A program made the position numbers and the translations under genes. Under the pieces are notes generated by a model. The model ran no database searches. It was not told the DNA's origin and saw only the letters and a list, made by a program, of their open reading frames with translations. From a virus, in the IMG/VR virus record IMGVR_UViG_3300030102_002950, positions 1 to 41,336 of that record: a DNA stretch of 41,336 nt, one strand, 5' to 3'. Shown here in pieces: positions 28,999 through 39,638 of this stretch (position 1 is the stretch's first letter; each line of letters begins with the position of its first letter).

Positions 28999-30891
28999 AT
29001 GTCTAAGAAAGTATGTCACGCTACTAACTGTAGAAAAAGGTTAACAGCAAACAAATCCAAGTATTGTTCTACACAATGTCAACGTAGGCAGTATATGAAA
29101 GAGTACAGGCATAACAAGAAACAAGACAAACCTATAAATAGTAAATATTCTGCATTGACCCCAATGAAGGGCAAGTATTATCAAGAGTATGTAGATAGTG
29201 GTTTAGCTGACAAAGTTATGAATAGTGAGCTAACTGCTACTAAGGCAGCAGAAGTTATTGGTTGTCCAATAGCAACTATCTCTAAGATGAACGCTGCTTA
29301 TCAGATAGACCTACAAAATAAACTAGATGCTGAAGATTGGGAAGTGTCTAAGGAAGCAGAGAAATCATTAAAAAATTTTTCCGCCTTTCGGCACAATTAC
29401 TTTGCTACTGAGACTGGTGAAAAATATGAGACAGCAAACTTTCATGAAAACTGGATAAATAACATAATCAGTTCTATAGATAACGGAGAAGAATTACTGA
29501 TACTGTCGCCCCCTAGACACGGAAAGACAGAACTGTTAATACATTTTGCAGTATATCAAATATGTAAAAACCCTAACGTAAGAATTATGTGGGTAGGTGG
29601 TAACGAAGATATTGCAAAGAATGCTGTATCTGCAGTATTAGACCAACTTGAAAGCAATGAAAGATTACAAGAAGATTTCTGTGAACCTGGTAAAAACTTT
29701 AAACCTGATAATAGGTCAGGAAAAATGTGGGCATCTAACCAGTTTACTGTAGGTACTAGAACAGTACCAGGTATTAAATCACCAACTATGGTAGCTGTAG
29801 GTAAAGGTGGAAAGATATTATCTCGTGACTGTGACATAATAATTGCAGACGACATTGAAGACCACCAAACTACTATGCAACCTGGTGCTAGAGAAAACAC
29901 TAGACAATGGTGGACTACAACATTATCAAGTCGTAAAGAGGAACATACTGCTGTAGTAGTAATTGGTTCAAGACAGCACCCTGACGACTTATATCATCAT
30001 TTACTTAACAACGACAACTACACATCTATTGTAGAAACTGCACATGATTTAGAATGTGACCTACCTGAAGTATCACACGAAGAACATACTGACTGCATGT
30101 TGTGGGATAGTAAACGTTCACACAAATGGTTAATGTCAAGAATGAAAGCTGCAGAAACAACAGGTGGTAGACAAATATTTGAAATGGTTTATTTTAATCA
30201 AGCGTATGTACAAGGCACACAGATATTTAGTCCTGATGCTGTAGATAGTTGTAAACGTACAGATTTAGTTGTAGGAACAATACCAAAACAATTACAACTT
30301 GTTGCAGGACTTGACCCTTCAGCTAGTGGTTATCAAGCTGCAGTATTGTGGGGTATAGATACCTGGAACTCAGAACTTTATTGTATAGATATAGATAATC
30401 AACAAGGTGGTGGTGTTAGAGCTGCTGCACAAATAATTAGTGATTGGTGGCATAAATATGATTTGTCACATTGGATAATAGAAGAAAACGGATTTCAAAC
30501 AGCTATCAGACAAGATGGCAATATAAAAGAGTTAACACTACGTACAGGTATTTTGTTACAAGGACATCTTACAGGCAAAAATAAACACGACCCACTATAT
30601 GGTGTAGGTGCAATGGCAGAATTATTTGAGGCAAATAAAATTCATTTACCTTATGGCAATTCGGAAAGTCAAGCTAAAATAGATAGTTATAAAAGACAAT
30701 TAGTGTACTTTGATGGTAAACCAGTTTCAAGCAGAAACAAGCATAAAACTGATATTGTAATGGCAAGTTGGTTTCCTATGAAAGTATTTAGACGTGTACA
30801 GAAAGAACATTTAGCAGAGGTAGGAATGGAATACAATCCAAGTTTTAGTGGTTATAATATAACAGAGATGAATGACGCACCATGGCAATAG
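28999..30891 (+). CDS. terL: Terminase large subunit with N-terminal zinc and HTH regions
   Basis: This 630-aa protein packages DNA into the head. Residues 6-27 (C6, C11, C23, C27) form a zinc-finger-like unit, followed by a basic linker and an HTH-like segment, ELTATKAAEVIGCPIATISK (77-96). The ATPase has Walker A SPPRHGKTE (170-178) and Walker B DIIIADDIED (279-288). The nuclease domain starts at AGLDPSASG (436-444) with acidic IIEENGF (493-499) and a late KHKTDIVMASW. Large subunits usually lack the N-terminal 110 residues. Here they look like a small-subunit function fused in cis, and no separate small subunit is visible. It overlaps the portal gene by 10 bases. Confidence 0.85.
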   Translation: MSKKVCHATNCRKRLTANKSKYCSTQCQRRQYMKEYRHNKKQDKPINSKYSALTPMKGKYYQEYVDSGLADKVMNSELTATKAAEVIGCPIATISKMNAAYQIDLQNKLDAEDWEVSKEAEKSLKNFSAFRHNYFATETGEKYETANFHENWINNIISSIDNGEELLILSPPRHGKTELLIHFAVYQICKNPNVRIMWVGGNEDIAKNAVSAVLDQLESNERLQEDFCEPGKNFKPDNRSGKMWASNQFTVGTRTVPGIKSPTMVAVGKGGKILSRDCDIIIADDIEDHQTTMQPGARENTRQWWTTTLSSRKEEHTAVVVIGSRQHPDDLYHHLLNNDNYTSIVETAHDLECDLPEVSHEEHTDCMLWDSKRSHKWLMSRMKAAETTGGRQIFEMVYFNQAYVQGTQIFSPDAVDSCKRTDLVVGTIPKQLQLVAGLDPSASGYQAAVLWGIDTWNSELYCIDIDNQQGGGVRAAAQIISDWWHKYDLSHWIIEENGFQTAIRQDGNIKELTLRTGILLQGHLTGKNKHDPLYGVGAMAELFEANKIHLPYGNSESQAKIDSYKRQLVYFDGKPVSSRNKHKTDIVMASWFPMKVFRRVQKEHLAEVGMEYNPSFSGYNITEMNDAPWQ

Positions 30892-32669
30892 ATTTAAATA
30901 GGAAGTCAGCACAGGAAGTAATAGACGCAGCACAAGAATTAGTTGCAGGAACTCCTAGTGATAGTAGACAATTAAACAAATACAGAATTAAAGCAATATT
31001 AAATGGTGGTGCAGATGGTATACGTGCGTTACTAGGTAATCAAATGGATACTGCAGATGCAGACTTATTGCCTGCTCCAAACCTTTTACAATCAGGTATT
31101 GATAGACTTGCACAAAAAATATCAGGTGTACCACAAGTACGTGTTGATGTTTTAAATAATAACGAAAGTGATAGAGCAAGACTTAGAGCAGAAAAACTAG
31201 AACGTATTGTTTCATCATATGACGAAAAACAAAGATTAAATTTACAATTAGCACAAGCTGCTAGATGGCTACCAGGTTATGGTTATTGTGCATGGGTTAT
31301 TAATAGCAAGATGGATAAAAATGGTTTTGTATATCCACAAGCAGAACTTAGAGACCCCTACGATACATTCCCAGGTAACTTTGGTCCTGACCAAAAACCA
31401 CAAGAGTTAGCAATACTTAGAAGTGTACCTAGATGGAAACTTGCACAAATATATCCTGAGTATAAAAATGTAATTCTTAAACCAAACGAAAAGAAAAAAA
31501 CAGGTGCTACACCTAATTCAAGTACATCACTTATTGGTTATGACAGAGGTAATGTACAACAAGCAGACTGGGAAGATAACACTGGTCAAGGCGTAGACAT
31601 TATTGAATACTACGACATTACAGGAACATATATTGTATATCCTGAAACTAGACAACTGTTTGACTATATACCTAACCCACTAAGTACAGTTCCTTTTGTA
31701 TTTATGAAACGATTTAGTTTTGACGAATTAAAAGGTCAATACGACCACACAATAGGTCTTATGGCAATGATGGCAAAAATAAATATTATGTCAGCTATTG
31801 CTATGGAAGATGCTGTATTTACAGAAACAAATATTTCAGGTGAGCTAGAAAGCGGACAATATCGTAAAGGTAGATTTGCTGTAAACTATTTAGCTCCAGG
31901 TACACAAGTTTCTAAACCTGCGAATAACATACCATATCAGCTATTCCAACAAGTGGACAGGTTAGAAAGACAGTTACGGCTTGTAGGCGGTTACCCAGTA
32001 ACTGATGATGCCCAATCACCTGCAAGCGTAGCTACTGGTGCAGGACTAGCAGAATTAAATAGTTCTATGTCACTTATGATTAATGAGTACAGAGAAATAA
32101 TTAAAGTCGGTGTATCTGAAATGGATAACAAACGACTTGAGCTAGATGAAATTATTACATTAGAAACTGGTGCAGAAAGTAAACCTATGGCAGGTTACTT
32201 TAATGGAACATCTTTTTCTGAAAACTATAAACCACTTAGTGATATTGGTGGTGACCATAAGACAAGACGTATATATGGCGTTATGGCAGGATTTGATGAG
32301 CCACAAAAAATTGTTACAGGTTTACAGTTATTACAAGCAGGCGTTATAGATGTAGAAACTTTGCAAGATAATATTGATGGATTAGAAAATATTGCAAAAG
32401 TACAAGAACGTATACGTAAAAACAAAGCAGAAACTGTATTGTTTGATAGTGTACTATCTAGGTCAGCACAAGGTGATGCTGCTGCAACTATGGCAGTTAT
32501 AGCTGTATATGAAAATCCAAATGCTATGACAGAAATACTTAAACAGTTTTATACACCTGAAGAACCTCAGCTATCCCCTGAGCAAATGGCAATGATTGAA
32601 CAACAACAAATAGCTCAAGCTATGCCACAACAGACACCTAGTATTCAAGAAGCATTTGGTCTTGTATAA
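30882..32669 (+). CDS. Portal protein
   Basis: This 595-aa protein follows terminase and has the usual portal length and layout: a helical N-terminus, LPAPNLLQSGIDRLAQKISG (about 63-82), a mixed core with PGYGYCAWVIN and TVPFVFMKRFSFDELKGQYD, a long helical clip/stem region, and a Gln-rich C-terminal tail (EQMAMIEQQQIAQAMPQQTP). Twelve copies would form the ring for DNA entry. The C-terminal tail past about 560 is low in complexity. The stop overlaps the next start by one base. Confidence 0.8.
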   Translation: MAIDLNRKSAQEVIDAAQELVAGTPSDSRQLNKYRIKAILNGGADGIRALLGNQMDTADADLLPAPNLLQSGIDRLAQKISGVPQVRVDVLNNNESDRARLRAEKLERIVSSYDEKQRLNLQLAQAARWLPGYGYCAWVINSKMDKNGFVYPQAELRDPYDTFPGNFGPDQKPQELAILRSVPRWKLAQIYPEYKNVILKPNEKKKTGATPNSSTSLIGYDRGNVQQADWEDNTGQGVDIIEYYDITGTYIVYPETRQLFDYIPNPLSTVPFVFMKRFSFDELKGQYDHTIGLMAMMAKINIMSAIAMEDAVFTETNISGELESGQYRKGRFAVNYLAPGTQVSKPANNIPYQLFQQVDRLERQLRLVGGYPVTDDAQSPASVATGAGLAELNSSMSLMINEYREIIKVGVSEMDNKRLELDEIITLETGAESKPMAGYFNGTSFSENYKPLSDIGGDHKTRRIYGVMAGFDEPQKIVTGLQLLQAGVIDVETLQDNIDGLENIAKVQERIRKNKAETVLFDSVLSRSAQGDAAATMAVIAVYENPNAMTEILKQFYTPEEPQLSPEQMAMIEQQQIAQAMPQQTPSIQEAFGLV

Positions 32670-32824
32670 TGACAGACGATTTTATAGAAAACGAGTTTTG
32701 GAGTTTAATTAACGAAGAATATGGTGATACACAAATAATAAATATGGAACAAGCATATGAAGTTATTAGTCCGTATCCAGGTATTTTTATAGTTGTAATG
32801 GAGGATTATGGCAAAGAAGCGTAG
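32669..32824 (+). CDS. Small acidic protein (51 aa)
   Basis: MTDDFIENEFWSLINEEYGD opens an acidic protein with a hydrophobic AYEVISPYPGIFIVVMEDYG end. TAATG links it to the portal gene and it overlaps the next gene by 17 bases. No family recognised. Confidence 0.55.
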   Translation: MTDDFIENEFWSLINEEYGDTQIINMEQAYEVISPYPGIFIVVMEDYGKEA

Positions 32825-33200
32825 TAGAGGTGGATATAGGCAACCAAGTAATCCTGCTCCTGTAAGTGGACCAGGTGCTTTATCTGCAAGAACAGATGGT
32901 GGTGCAGGTAATAGTAAACAACCTATAAGAAGAATACCTGGTCAAGCATATGGTGAAGGCAAAGCATTAGTAGAACAACAACAAGCTGCACCTTTACCTG
33001 CACAACAACAGGTATCTATACCAAATGTATTTGCACCAACAGAACGACCTGCAGAACCTATAACAGAAGGAGCTATGTTAGGTGCAGGAAGTCCACCTAT
33101 GCAAGCTATTGATGAAGATGAGAACATGTTATTAGCTGCAATGTATCAAATAATGCCAAGTTCAATAATATCGGAGTTGATTAATCAAGGGAGTAACTAA
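32808..33200 (+). CDS. Conserved small virion-region protein (MAKKRSRGGYRQPSNP type)
   Basis: ATG at 32808 follows ATGGAGGATT. The protein (130 aa) starts MAKKRSRGGYRQPSNPAPVS and continues GPGALSARTDGG, a pattern I know from phage genes next to the portal. It is disordered, Pro/Gln-rich in the middle (EQQQAAPLPAQQQVSIP), with a helical acidic end (DENMLLAAMYQIMPSS). Function not established; a head-assembly factor is likely from position. Confidence 0.65.
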   Translation: MAKKRSRGGYRQPSNPAPVSGPGALSARTDGGAGNSKQPIRRIPGQAYGEGKALVEQQQAAPLPAQQQVSIPNVFAPTERPAEPITEGAMLGAGSPPMQAIDEDENMLLAAMYQIMPSSIISELINQGSN

Positions 33201-36200
33201 TGTATTTTCCTGACCCAGTCTACGAAGAAGATTTATTAAAACAAAACGAAGCTAGAAATACTAAATGGCAAAATCTTAAAAAAAATGTAACTGTAGATGT
33301 AGCTAAAAATTTAATTGCAATAAGTAAAAAATATCCAAATTTACCTAAAGGTTTACTTACTCCTATGGCAATGTTAGGTGTAAATCCTGAAAGCCCTGCA
33401 ATAGAAAATATTGCAGATAAGTATGCAGTTAAACAAGCAGAAGCAGGTAAGACTGCATGGGAGCTTGCATCTACAGATGCTAATGGAGAATATTTATATC
33501 CTGAACATCAAGACATGACTTTAAATTTTAAAAAAGCATTATCAGGAGATGCAGAGATAGGTATATGGGCTTTACTTGCAATAGAAAGTGCAGGAGAAAA
33601 AATACGTAAAATAAACAGACAACAAAAATATGTTGCTGATTTAATGTTTTATGATAAATGGTTACAAGAAGGTTATACACCTGAAGAAGCACAATCTAAT
33701 TTACAAATGTTTGTATCTAACACAACAGTTCCTGATATTGGAAAAGATAAAAACATGTGGGGTGAATTACGTTCTTATGTAAATATGTGGAAAGAAGCAG
33801 GAGATATGGCAGGAGAAACTGCGTTTTGGGCAGCTTACAAAGAAGCTCTACAAGGTAATCCTGTTAATTATCAAAAAGAAGGTAGAAAGTTTTTATTTGA
33901 AAGCATATTAGCAGAAGATGATGCACGTTATCACAGACTTGTTGATATGGGATATTCTGAAAAAGAAGCAAGAAAAATATTTTATGACAATATAGGTACA
34001 CCTATAAAAGCAAATGAAGCATTAGGAATACAAGAATACACATCTTTAAATGACCCAAATAAAATAATGTTTTATGAAGGTCGTACTACTGATTATCAAC
34101 CTAACAATATTAACGATTGGTTTAGTGTATCTAATTGGTGGAGAAACAAAAGAGGTTTAGATACTGGAGTATTACAACCATACAGTCCAGGTAGAGCAAT
34201 TACTTACAATGTAATACCTTCAGGTACAACTGCTGCAAATGTTATGTCAGGAATTATTGATGCAGGTGCAATGTTAGGTGCAGATTTACCATTAGCTAAA
34301 GGTATTGGTGCATTAGGTAAATTAGGTAGAGCTGCAACTACTGTAGACAAATTACTTGATACAAGAAATGCAACAAAAGTAGATAACTATTTAAATACAT
34401 TCAATAGAAACATAGATGCATTAGGAGATAGTGTTGACCCATTTGTAGATAAACCTGTAAAAATATCAGGACGTAATGGTCAGTTAATTAGAACATTATC
34501 ACCTGAAGATAAAGCAGATTTTAGAGCAGGACGTAAACTTTACAAACAAGCAGGTGTAATTAGTGGTACACGTAATTCTTTATTTAAAAATACCTCAAGA
34601 GACTTAATGAATGGTCCTTTTGGTAGAAATGTAACACGTGCATTAACAGAAGAAGATAACGTAGCAAAAATAATGAGTACACCAGGATTAGACCAACTTG
34701 ACCATACAGTAGCAAAACAAATTGCAGATAGTAAAAGTTATTTAGAAGTTAGAGATATATTAGATAATTTATTTGATACAGGTGTAATTACACAAATGCC
34801 TGGTAAACAATCAGGACTTACCAATGCTGTATTAAGACAATCTGCACTTACAGGTCAAGAATTATTACAAAGTCAAAACATTGTAAAAAGAACTGCAGGT
34901 AGAGCATTATCTGCTATAGGTAAAGAAGATGCTGCATTTAGAAGTATTGGTGGTTATTTAGGTAGTGGTGTTAAAGGTGCAATAAACGTACTTAGAAAAG
35001 AACCTGTAGCAACAGACAGTTTTGCAGAACTTATGGGCTTTAGTGCTACATTACGTTCAGGATTAAAACCATATTGGAATAAAACATTAAGTGTTACACC
35101 CGAAGTAGGTTTATCTTTTACAAACAGACACAATGCAGTTAAAAATTTAATATCACATATGCAAGCTACTGGTTATAAATTTGATGAAATGAAACCTATA
35201 GTAGATGAACTTATAGATATTGAAGATGGTAATTTTGAAGAAATACAAAGATTTGCATATCAACAAATAGTAAGAGACGAAGCAAGAGCTAAAGCTAGTG
35301 GTAAAAGATTACCTGCAACTATGATTGCTAAAAAAATATTTGAAACAAATGCAGATATTAGAAAATATTTTGTAGATAGCTTAACTGGTGACAACATGCC
35401 ATTTGTTGGTGATGTTGTAGAAACAATAATTGAACGTGGACCTAATGGAGAAAAAGTAGAAATGCTTGTACCTTCACTGCATTTATTAGCAGAAGGGTCT
35501 GAATTATATGCACCACTTATGGATTACAGATTAATTAACAGAGCTATGGGCAAAGTATTTACTACATATGGTGATGAATTTGAAACTGGACTTAGAGCAA
35601 ACCTTAGACATACAAAACAAAATGCTGTTCAGTTGTTAAAAGGCGATACAAACTTTAAAGGTTTAATTCCTAGCAAAGGACTTACAGATGATGCATATAC
35701 ATTAACACTTGATTATATGACACGTAATTTATTTAAACCATTAGTACTTTTACGAGGTGCTTGGTTTGTTAGAGTTTTCTTAGAAGAAAGTTTAAGAATG
35801 GCAGCAGCAGGTGTAGACAGTATGTTTACTCACCCTGCAGATTACATGATATGGGCTAGGTCACATGGTCATAATGTAAATATAAAAGGTAAAGATATTA
35901 TTTCTGCAGGTGGTGTAGATAGTGGAAAACTTAGAGAAAGTCTTGAATTTGCAGAAGTTACTAACAGTAACTGGACTGCAGGAGCATTAAGAGGTAGACC
36001 TACTAAAGCAGGTAAGATGGGTAGAGATTATGTTGCCCTTAGAAAAGGTGAAGAAAACTATATACAAGGTGTTGCATTTGAGCTTATGCAATTACGTAAT
36101 GACCCTATAGCTAGATACTTAGCTGAAAATGGTTTTAATGACGCATCAAAAGCATGGTTTAGAAGTAAAGCTGCATTACCACTAAGACAAGATTTAGCAC

Positions 36201-38494
36201 GCTTAGGTGGTAAAAAAATGCAAGGATTACTTACTAACACTAATGATATGGACGCATACTTAGCATCTGTAGAAGCAAGAATAAGAATGAAGACAGGTGA
36301 ATTGTTAAAAGAAGGTGTTAATTATGTTTCAGGAGATAAATATAGTTATAAGTTTGGTGCATATGGTGGTGACGCTAGATTACGTGAAGCTATATGGACA
36401 GGTAAGTTAGAAACACCTAGTGGTACAAAAATAGGTTTTATTAATGATGTAACTAAAGAATATGGTAAAGACCATTTAGCAAAAATATATAAAGGATTGT
36501 CTAGTTTTGTAGATGAAGGTGTAGAGTTTGGTTTAGTTAAATATCATAAACCACAACCACCAATTACAGGATTTTTAGGCAAAATAGAAAATAGATTAGA
36601 CATAATGGTTGATACTGCATTTAAACATTTAATGACAAAACCTAATGCATATTTATCTAGGTCTGTTGTATTCAAACAATATAGATGGCAATGGATAAGT
36701 GATAACTTTGGGAGTATGTCAGATGATTTACAAGTTAGATTTATTGGTGAAGCTAAAGAAGCAAAGATACCTAAAAAACTTATAGAAGAATTAGAAGGTC
36801 AAAAAGGTATAACTGCAGTACGTAAGATAGATGATTATGATTTAGCAAATGTACAGAGTAAAGCATATGGTTTATCTGCAACTAAACAATTATTATATGA
36901 CGCATCTAAAAAACATTTAATATCTGATATAACTAGAAACATATTCCCATTCCCTGAAGTATGGTTTGAACTTGCACAAACATGGAGTAAGTTACTTATA
37001 AATAATCCATATAGAGCAAGACAAGCACAACTTGCAGTTACTGGTGCTAGAGGTTCTGATGCTGTTGGTTATTCAGGTGAAGGTTTCTTTGCACCTGACC
37101 CTAGTGGTAGTGGTAGTGAAATGTTTGTATACCCTGGTTCTGACTTTCTCACTAACTCTATATTTGGAGAACAATCAGATGTAAGAGTTGCACCTAAAGG
37201 ATTTGTGCAAGGAATAAACTTATTAGGACAAGGATTTATACCTGCACCATTACCTTATGTAGGTGTACTTGCTGACAAAGTATTACCAAGACACGGATTA
37301 GGAAATGAAGTACGTGGATTATTATATGGTGAGTTTGGACCACCAAGTGCAAAAGATATTATACCTTTGCCTGCATGGTTACAAAAAATTACAGCAGCAG
37401 TTGGTGTTGGAGATGAAGCATCACAATTACGTGCATCTACAACTATTGATGTATATAAGTATGGTAAAGCTGTTGGTAGAGATAAAGCACTTGCAGAACA
37501 AGGTAAATTAGATAGATATTTAGAAAGAGGACTTACAGTTGATGAGGCATACCTTGAGTATTCTAAGTTACAAGCATCTAAGTTATATTTATTTAGAGGT
37601 ATATCACAGTTCTTTTTACCTACAGGTTGGACACCAAGATACTATATAGAAGACAAGAATGGTAAATATTGGGGTACACAACAACTAGCAAAAGAATATA
37701 CAAAACTAATTGACGCAAATGATAATGATAATATTGCAGCATTTAACGAGTTTGTATCTATATATGGTATAGAACATGGTTGGTTAACAGCACCTAAGAC
37801 ACAATCTAAAGTTGGTAGACAATCATTTACAGATAGAGTTATGGAGTTTCAATCAGAAAACAAAGAAGTATTAGACGCAGTACCATTGTCTAAATACTAT
37901 GTATTACCTGATAGTCCTTATGATGAAAGAAACTATGCACAAATGTATGACGCATTTAACAAAGGTGATATAGAAACATTAGACCCTGAACAGTATCAAA
38001 GGCAAGTAAATGATACATTAGGATACTTTAGATATACAGCATTTAAAGAACAAGTAGAAGCTATGGGTCTTACAAGTAAAGAAGAAACAGTATTATTACG
38101 TGTTTATAGAAACTATTTAATTAACGAACTACCAGGATTTCAAAGAGATTATGGATTAATTAACCCAGTAAAAGCAAAAGTAGTATTAGAAGAAATGCAG
38201 AATAAATGGTTAAATAATGATACTATAATGACTACAGAAAGTGGTAAGGCATTTGCTGAGTTTAACCCTGTATGGGAACAAGCAGCAGAAATATCTGCTG
38301 AACTGTCACCTACTGACAATCCTGAATGGTGGTTAACAAGTGGAGATACACAAGCAAAAGCATTACGATTAGGTGTTGCACAAATTGCTAAGTCAATTAT
38401 TGAGCAGTATCCTGATTTTAAATACGTTTGGATAGGTGTTTACAGTAGATTATTTAGAGACGATACAGAGGTAATGGGTATATTTAATGACTGA
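33200..38494 (+). CDS. Giant virion protein (1764 aa)
   Basis: By far the longest gene. It starts in a TAATG overlap and opens MYFPDPVYEEDLLKQNEARN. Mostly helical, with aromatic/basic blocks. Regions that look conserved in large phage proteins include LMTKPNAYLSRSVVFKQYRW (about 1149-1168), NIFPFPEVWFELAQTWSKLL (about 1248-1267) and GEGFFAPDPSGSGSEMFVYP (about 1293-1312). Amphipathic Gly/Ala segments occur near 345-375. No nuclease, lysozyme or protease motif is obvious. In place of a tape measure, such a protein may be an internal core/ejection protein in a short-tailed phage. It sits between portal-side genes and the scaffold. Confidence 0.65.
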   Translation: MYFPDPVYEEDLLKQNEARNTKWQNLKKNVTVDVAKNLIAISKKYPNLPKGLLTPMAMLGVNPESPAIENIADKYAVKQAEAGKTAWELASTDANGEYLYPEHQDMTLNFKKALSGDAEIGIWALLAIESAGEKIRKINRQQKYVADLMFYDKWLQEGYTPEEAQSNLQMFVSNTTVPDIGKDKNMWGELRSYVNMWKEAGDMAGETAFWAAYKEALQGNPVNYQKEGRKFLFESILAEDDARYHRLVDMGYSEKEARKIFYDNIGTPIKANEALGIQEYTSLNDPNKIMFYEGRTTDYQPNNINDWFSVSNWWRNKRGLDTGVLQPYSPGRAITYNVIPSGTTAANVMSGIIDAGAMLGADLPLAKGIGALGKLGRAATTVDKLLDTRNATKVDNYLNTFNRNIDALGDSVDPFVDKPVKISGRNGQLIRTLSPEDKADFRAGRKLYKQAGVISGTRNSLFKNTSRDLMNGPFGRNVTRALTEEDNVAKIMSTPGLDQLDHTVAKQIADSKSYLEVRDILDNLFDTGVITQMPGKQSGLTNAVLRQSALTGQELLQSQNIVKRTAGRALSAIGKEDAAFRSIGGYLGSGVKGAINVLRKEPVATDSFAELMGFSATLRSGLKPYWNKTLSVTPEVGLSFTNRHNAVKNLISHMQATGYKFDEMKPIVDELIDIEDGNFEEIQRFAYQQIVRDEARAKASGKRLPATMIAKKIFETNADIRKYFVDSLTGDNMPFVGDVVETIIERGPNGEKVEMLVPSLHLLAEGSELYAPLMDYRLINRAMGKVFTTYGDEFETGLRANLRHTKQNAVQLLKGDTNFKGLIPSKGLTDDAYTLTLDYMTRNLFKPLVLLRGAWFVRVFLEESLRMAAAGVDSMFTHPADYMIWARSHGHNVNIKGKDIISAGGVDSGKLRESLEFAEVTNSNWTAGALRGRPTKAGKMGRDYVALRKGEENYIQGVAFELMQLRNDPIARYLAENGFNDASKAWFRSKAALPLRQDLARLGGKKMQGLLTNTNDMDAYLASVEARIRMKTGELLKEGVNYVSGDKYSYKFGAYGGDARLREAIWTGKLETPSGTKIGFINDVTKEYGKDHLAKIYKGLSSFVDEGVEFGLVKYHKPQPPITGFLGKIENRLDIMVDTAFKHLMTKPNAYLSRSVVFKQYRWQWISDNFGSMSDDLQVRFIGEAKEAKIPKKLIEELEGQKGITAVRKIDDYDLANVQSKAYGLSATKQLLYDASKKHLISDITRNIFPFPEVWFELAQTWSKLLINNPYRARQAQLAVTGARGSDAVGYSGEGFFAPDPSGSGSEMFVYPGSDFLTNSIFGEQSDVRVAPKGFVQGINLLGQGFIPAPLPYVGVLADKVLPRHGLGNEVRGLLYGEFGPPSAKDIIPLPAWLQKITAAVGVGDEASQLRASTTIDVYKYGKAVGRDKALAEQGKLDRYLERGLTVDEAYLEYSKLQASKLYLFRGISQFFLPTGWTPRYYIEDKNGKYWGTQQLAKEYTKLIDANDNDNIAAFNEFVSIYGIEHGWLTAPKTQSKVGRQSFTDRVMEFQSENKEVLDAVPLSKYYVLPDSPYDERNYAQMYDAFNKGDIETLDPEQYQRQVNDTLGYFRYTAFKEQVEAMGLTSKEETVLLRVYRNYLINELPGFQRDYGLINPVKAKVVLEEMQNKWLNNDTIMTTESGKAFAEFNPVWEQAAEISAELSPTDNPEWWLTSGDTQAKALRLGVAQIAKSIIEQYPDFKYVWIGVYSRLFRDDTEVMGIFND

Positions 38495-39638
38495 GTTAGA
38501 GAAAAAAATATTTGATACATTCGGAATAACTGTTGACGAAATAGACAGTGCTGAAGGTAGAAAAGCATTAGGTGGTTTTTATGATAGAGTAGTTGCTGCT
38601 TTACAAACACAAGATGAAGAAGCTATTAATTTTATTATAGATGAAATAGCAGTATTGAGACAAGACACAGGAGCTGAAGGTCTTGTTGAAGAAGGTCAAG
38701 TTCAAAATATTGTTGATGAAAGTGTACAAGCAGCATTTGAACAAGCAGGATTTGATTTAGGTGCATTAACAGGAGAAAGAGTATTTTATTCTTATAACAC
38801 TGAAACAGGCAGTTTAGACCAAATAAAATTACCTTCTATATTTCCTAAAGGTTTTACAGCACTATATAACGAAACAATATCACCTGAAATAATTGGTGGA
38901 TTACAAAATGATTTAATTAGAAATGGTGTTGTACCTACAGATTATTTTGATGATGAAGACCAGTTTGGACAAAAAACAGAACAAGTCTTGTCTATATTAA
39001 TGGACTATGCAGACAAAAATTTTAAAATAAATATAGATAGTGAAGAAGGTATAGCACTTATACAACAGTATAAAGATGGACAATATGGCTTTTTAGAAAA
39101 CGAAAGTGATGAAATAATATTTGCTAGAGCTATGTTAGACCAAGCTGTACAAGGTGTAGGTAGAGATGTACGTAAACAAGAAGAATTACAAAAGAAACTT
39201 GAAGATGAACAAGCACTACAAACATTAGCTGCAAGATATTCAGTACCTACATTTGATGAAATGGAAGATACATTAAATGAAGTAGTTAATCAAATAGTAC
39301 CTAGAGATGCAACACAAAAAGAATTAAATAGATATTCAACATCATTAGCAGAAAAATATTCTGATAGATTTAAACAATTAGTTGCTTTAGAAAAAGCAGT
39401 TAGAGCTAATAATATATTTGAACAAGTACCTGCTATAAAAGGATTGCCTGATGATATGTTAGTTACTCCTACAAAACAAGCACTACGTACAGATATATTT
39501 CAAATAACTGACCCTGAAGCTGCAGTAACTAGCGAAATAAAAGAAGATTTAGAAAAAGAAGTATCTGTTATAGAACAAGGTAATGCAGCTAGAAGACAAC
39601 AGGCATCATTAATTGAAGCTATGTTAGGACAAATATAA
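38487..39638 (+). CDS. Hypothetical acidic helical virion protein (383 aa)
   Basis: Overlaps the giant gene by 8 bases. The start MTELEKKIFDTFGITVDEID and segments such as EDEQALQTLAARYSVPTFDE and NEVVNQIVPRDATQKELNRY give a long acidic, mostly helical protein. It resembles its downstream neighbours in composition. A role as internal head protein with the giant protein is inferred from position only. Confidence 0.6.
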   Translation: MTELEKKIFDTFGITVDEIDSAEGRKALGGFYDRVVAALQTQDEEAINFIIDEIAVLRQDTGAEGLVEEGQVQNIVDESVQAAFEQAGFDLGALTGERVFYSYNTETGSLDQIKLPSIFPKGFTALYNETISPEIIGGLQNDLIRNGVVPTDYFDDEDQFGQKTEQVLSILMDYADKNFKINIDSEEGIALIQQYKDGQYGFLENESDEIIFARAMLDQAVQGVGRDVRKQEELQKKLEDEQALQTLAARYSVPTFDEMEDTLNEVVNQIVPRDATQKELNRYSTSLAEKYSDRFKQLVALEKAVRANNIFEQVPAIKGLPDDMLVTPTKQALRTDIFQITDPEAAVTSEIKEDLEKEVSVIEQGNAARRQQASLIEAMLGQI

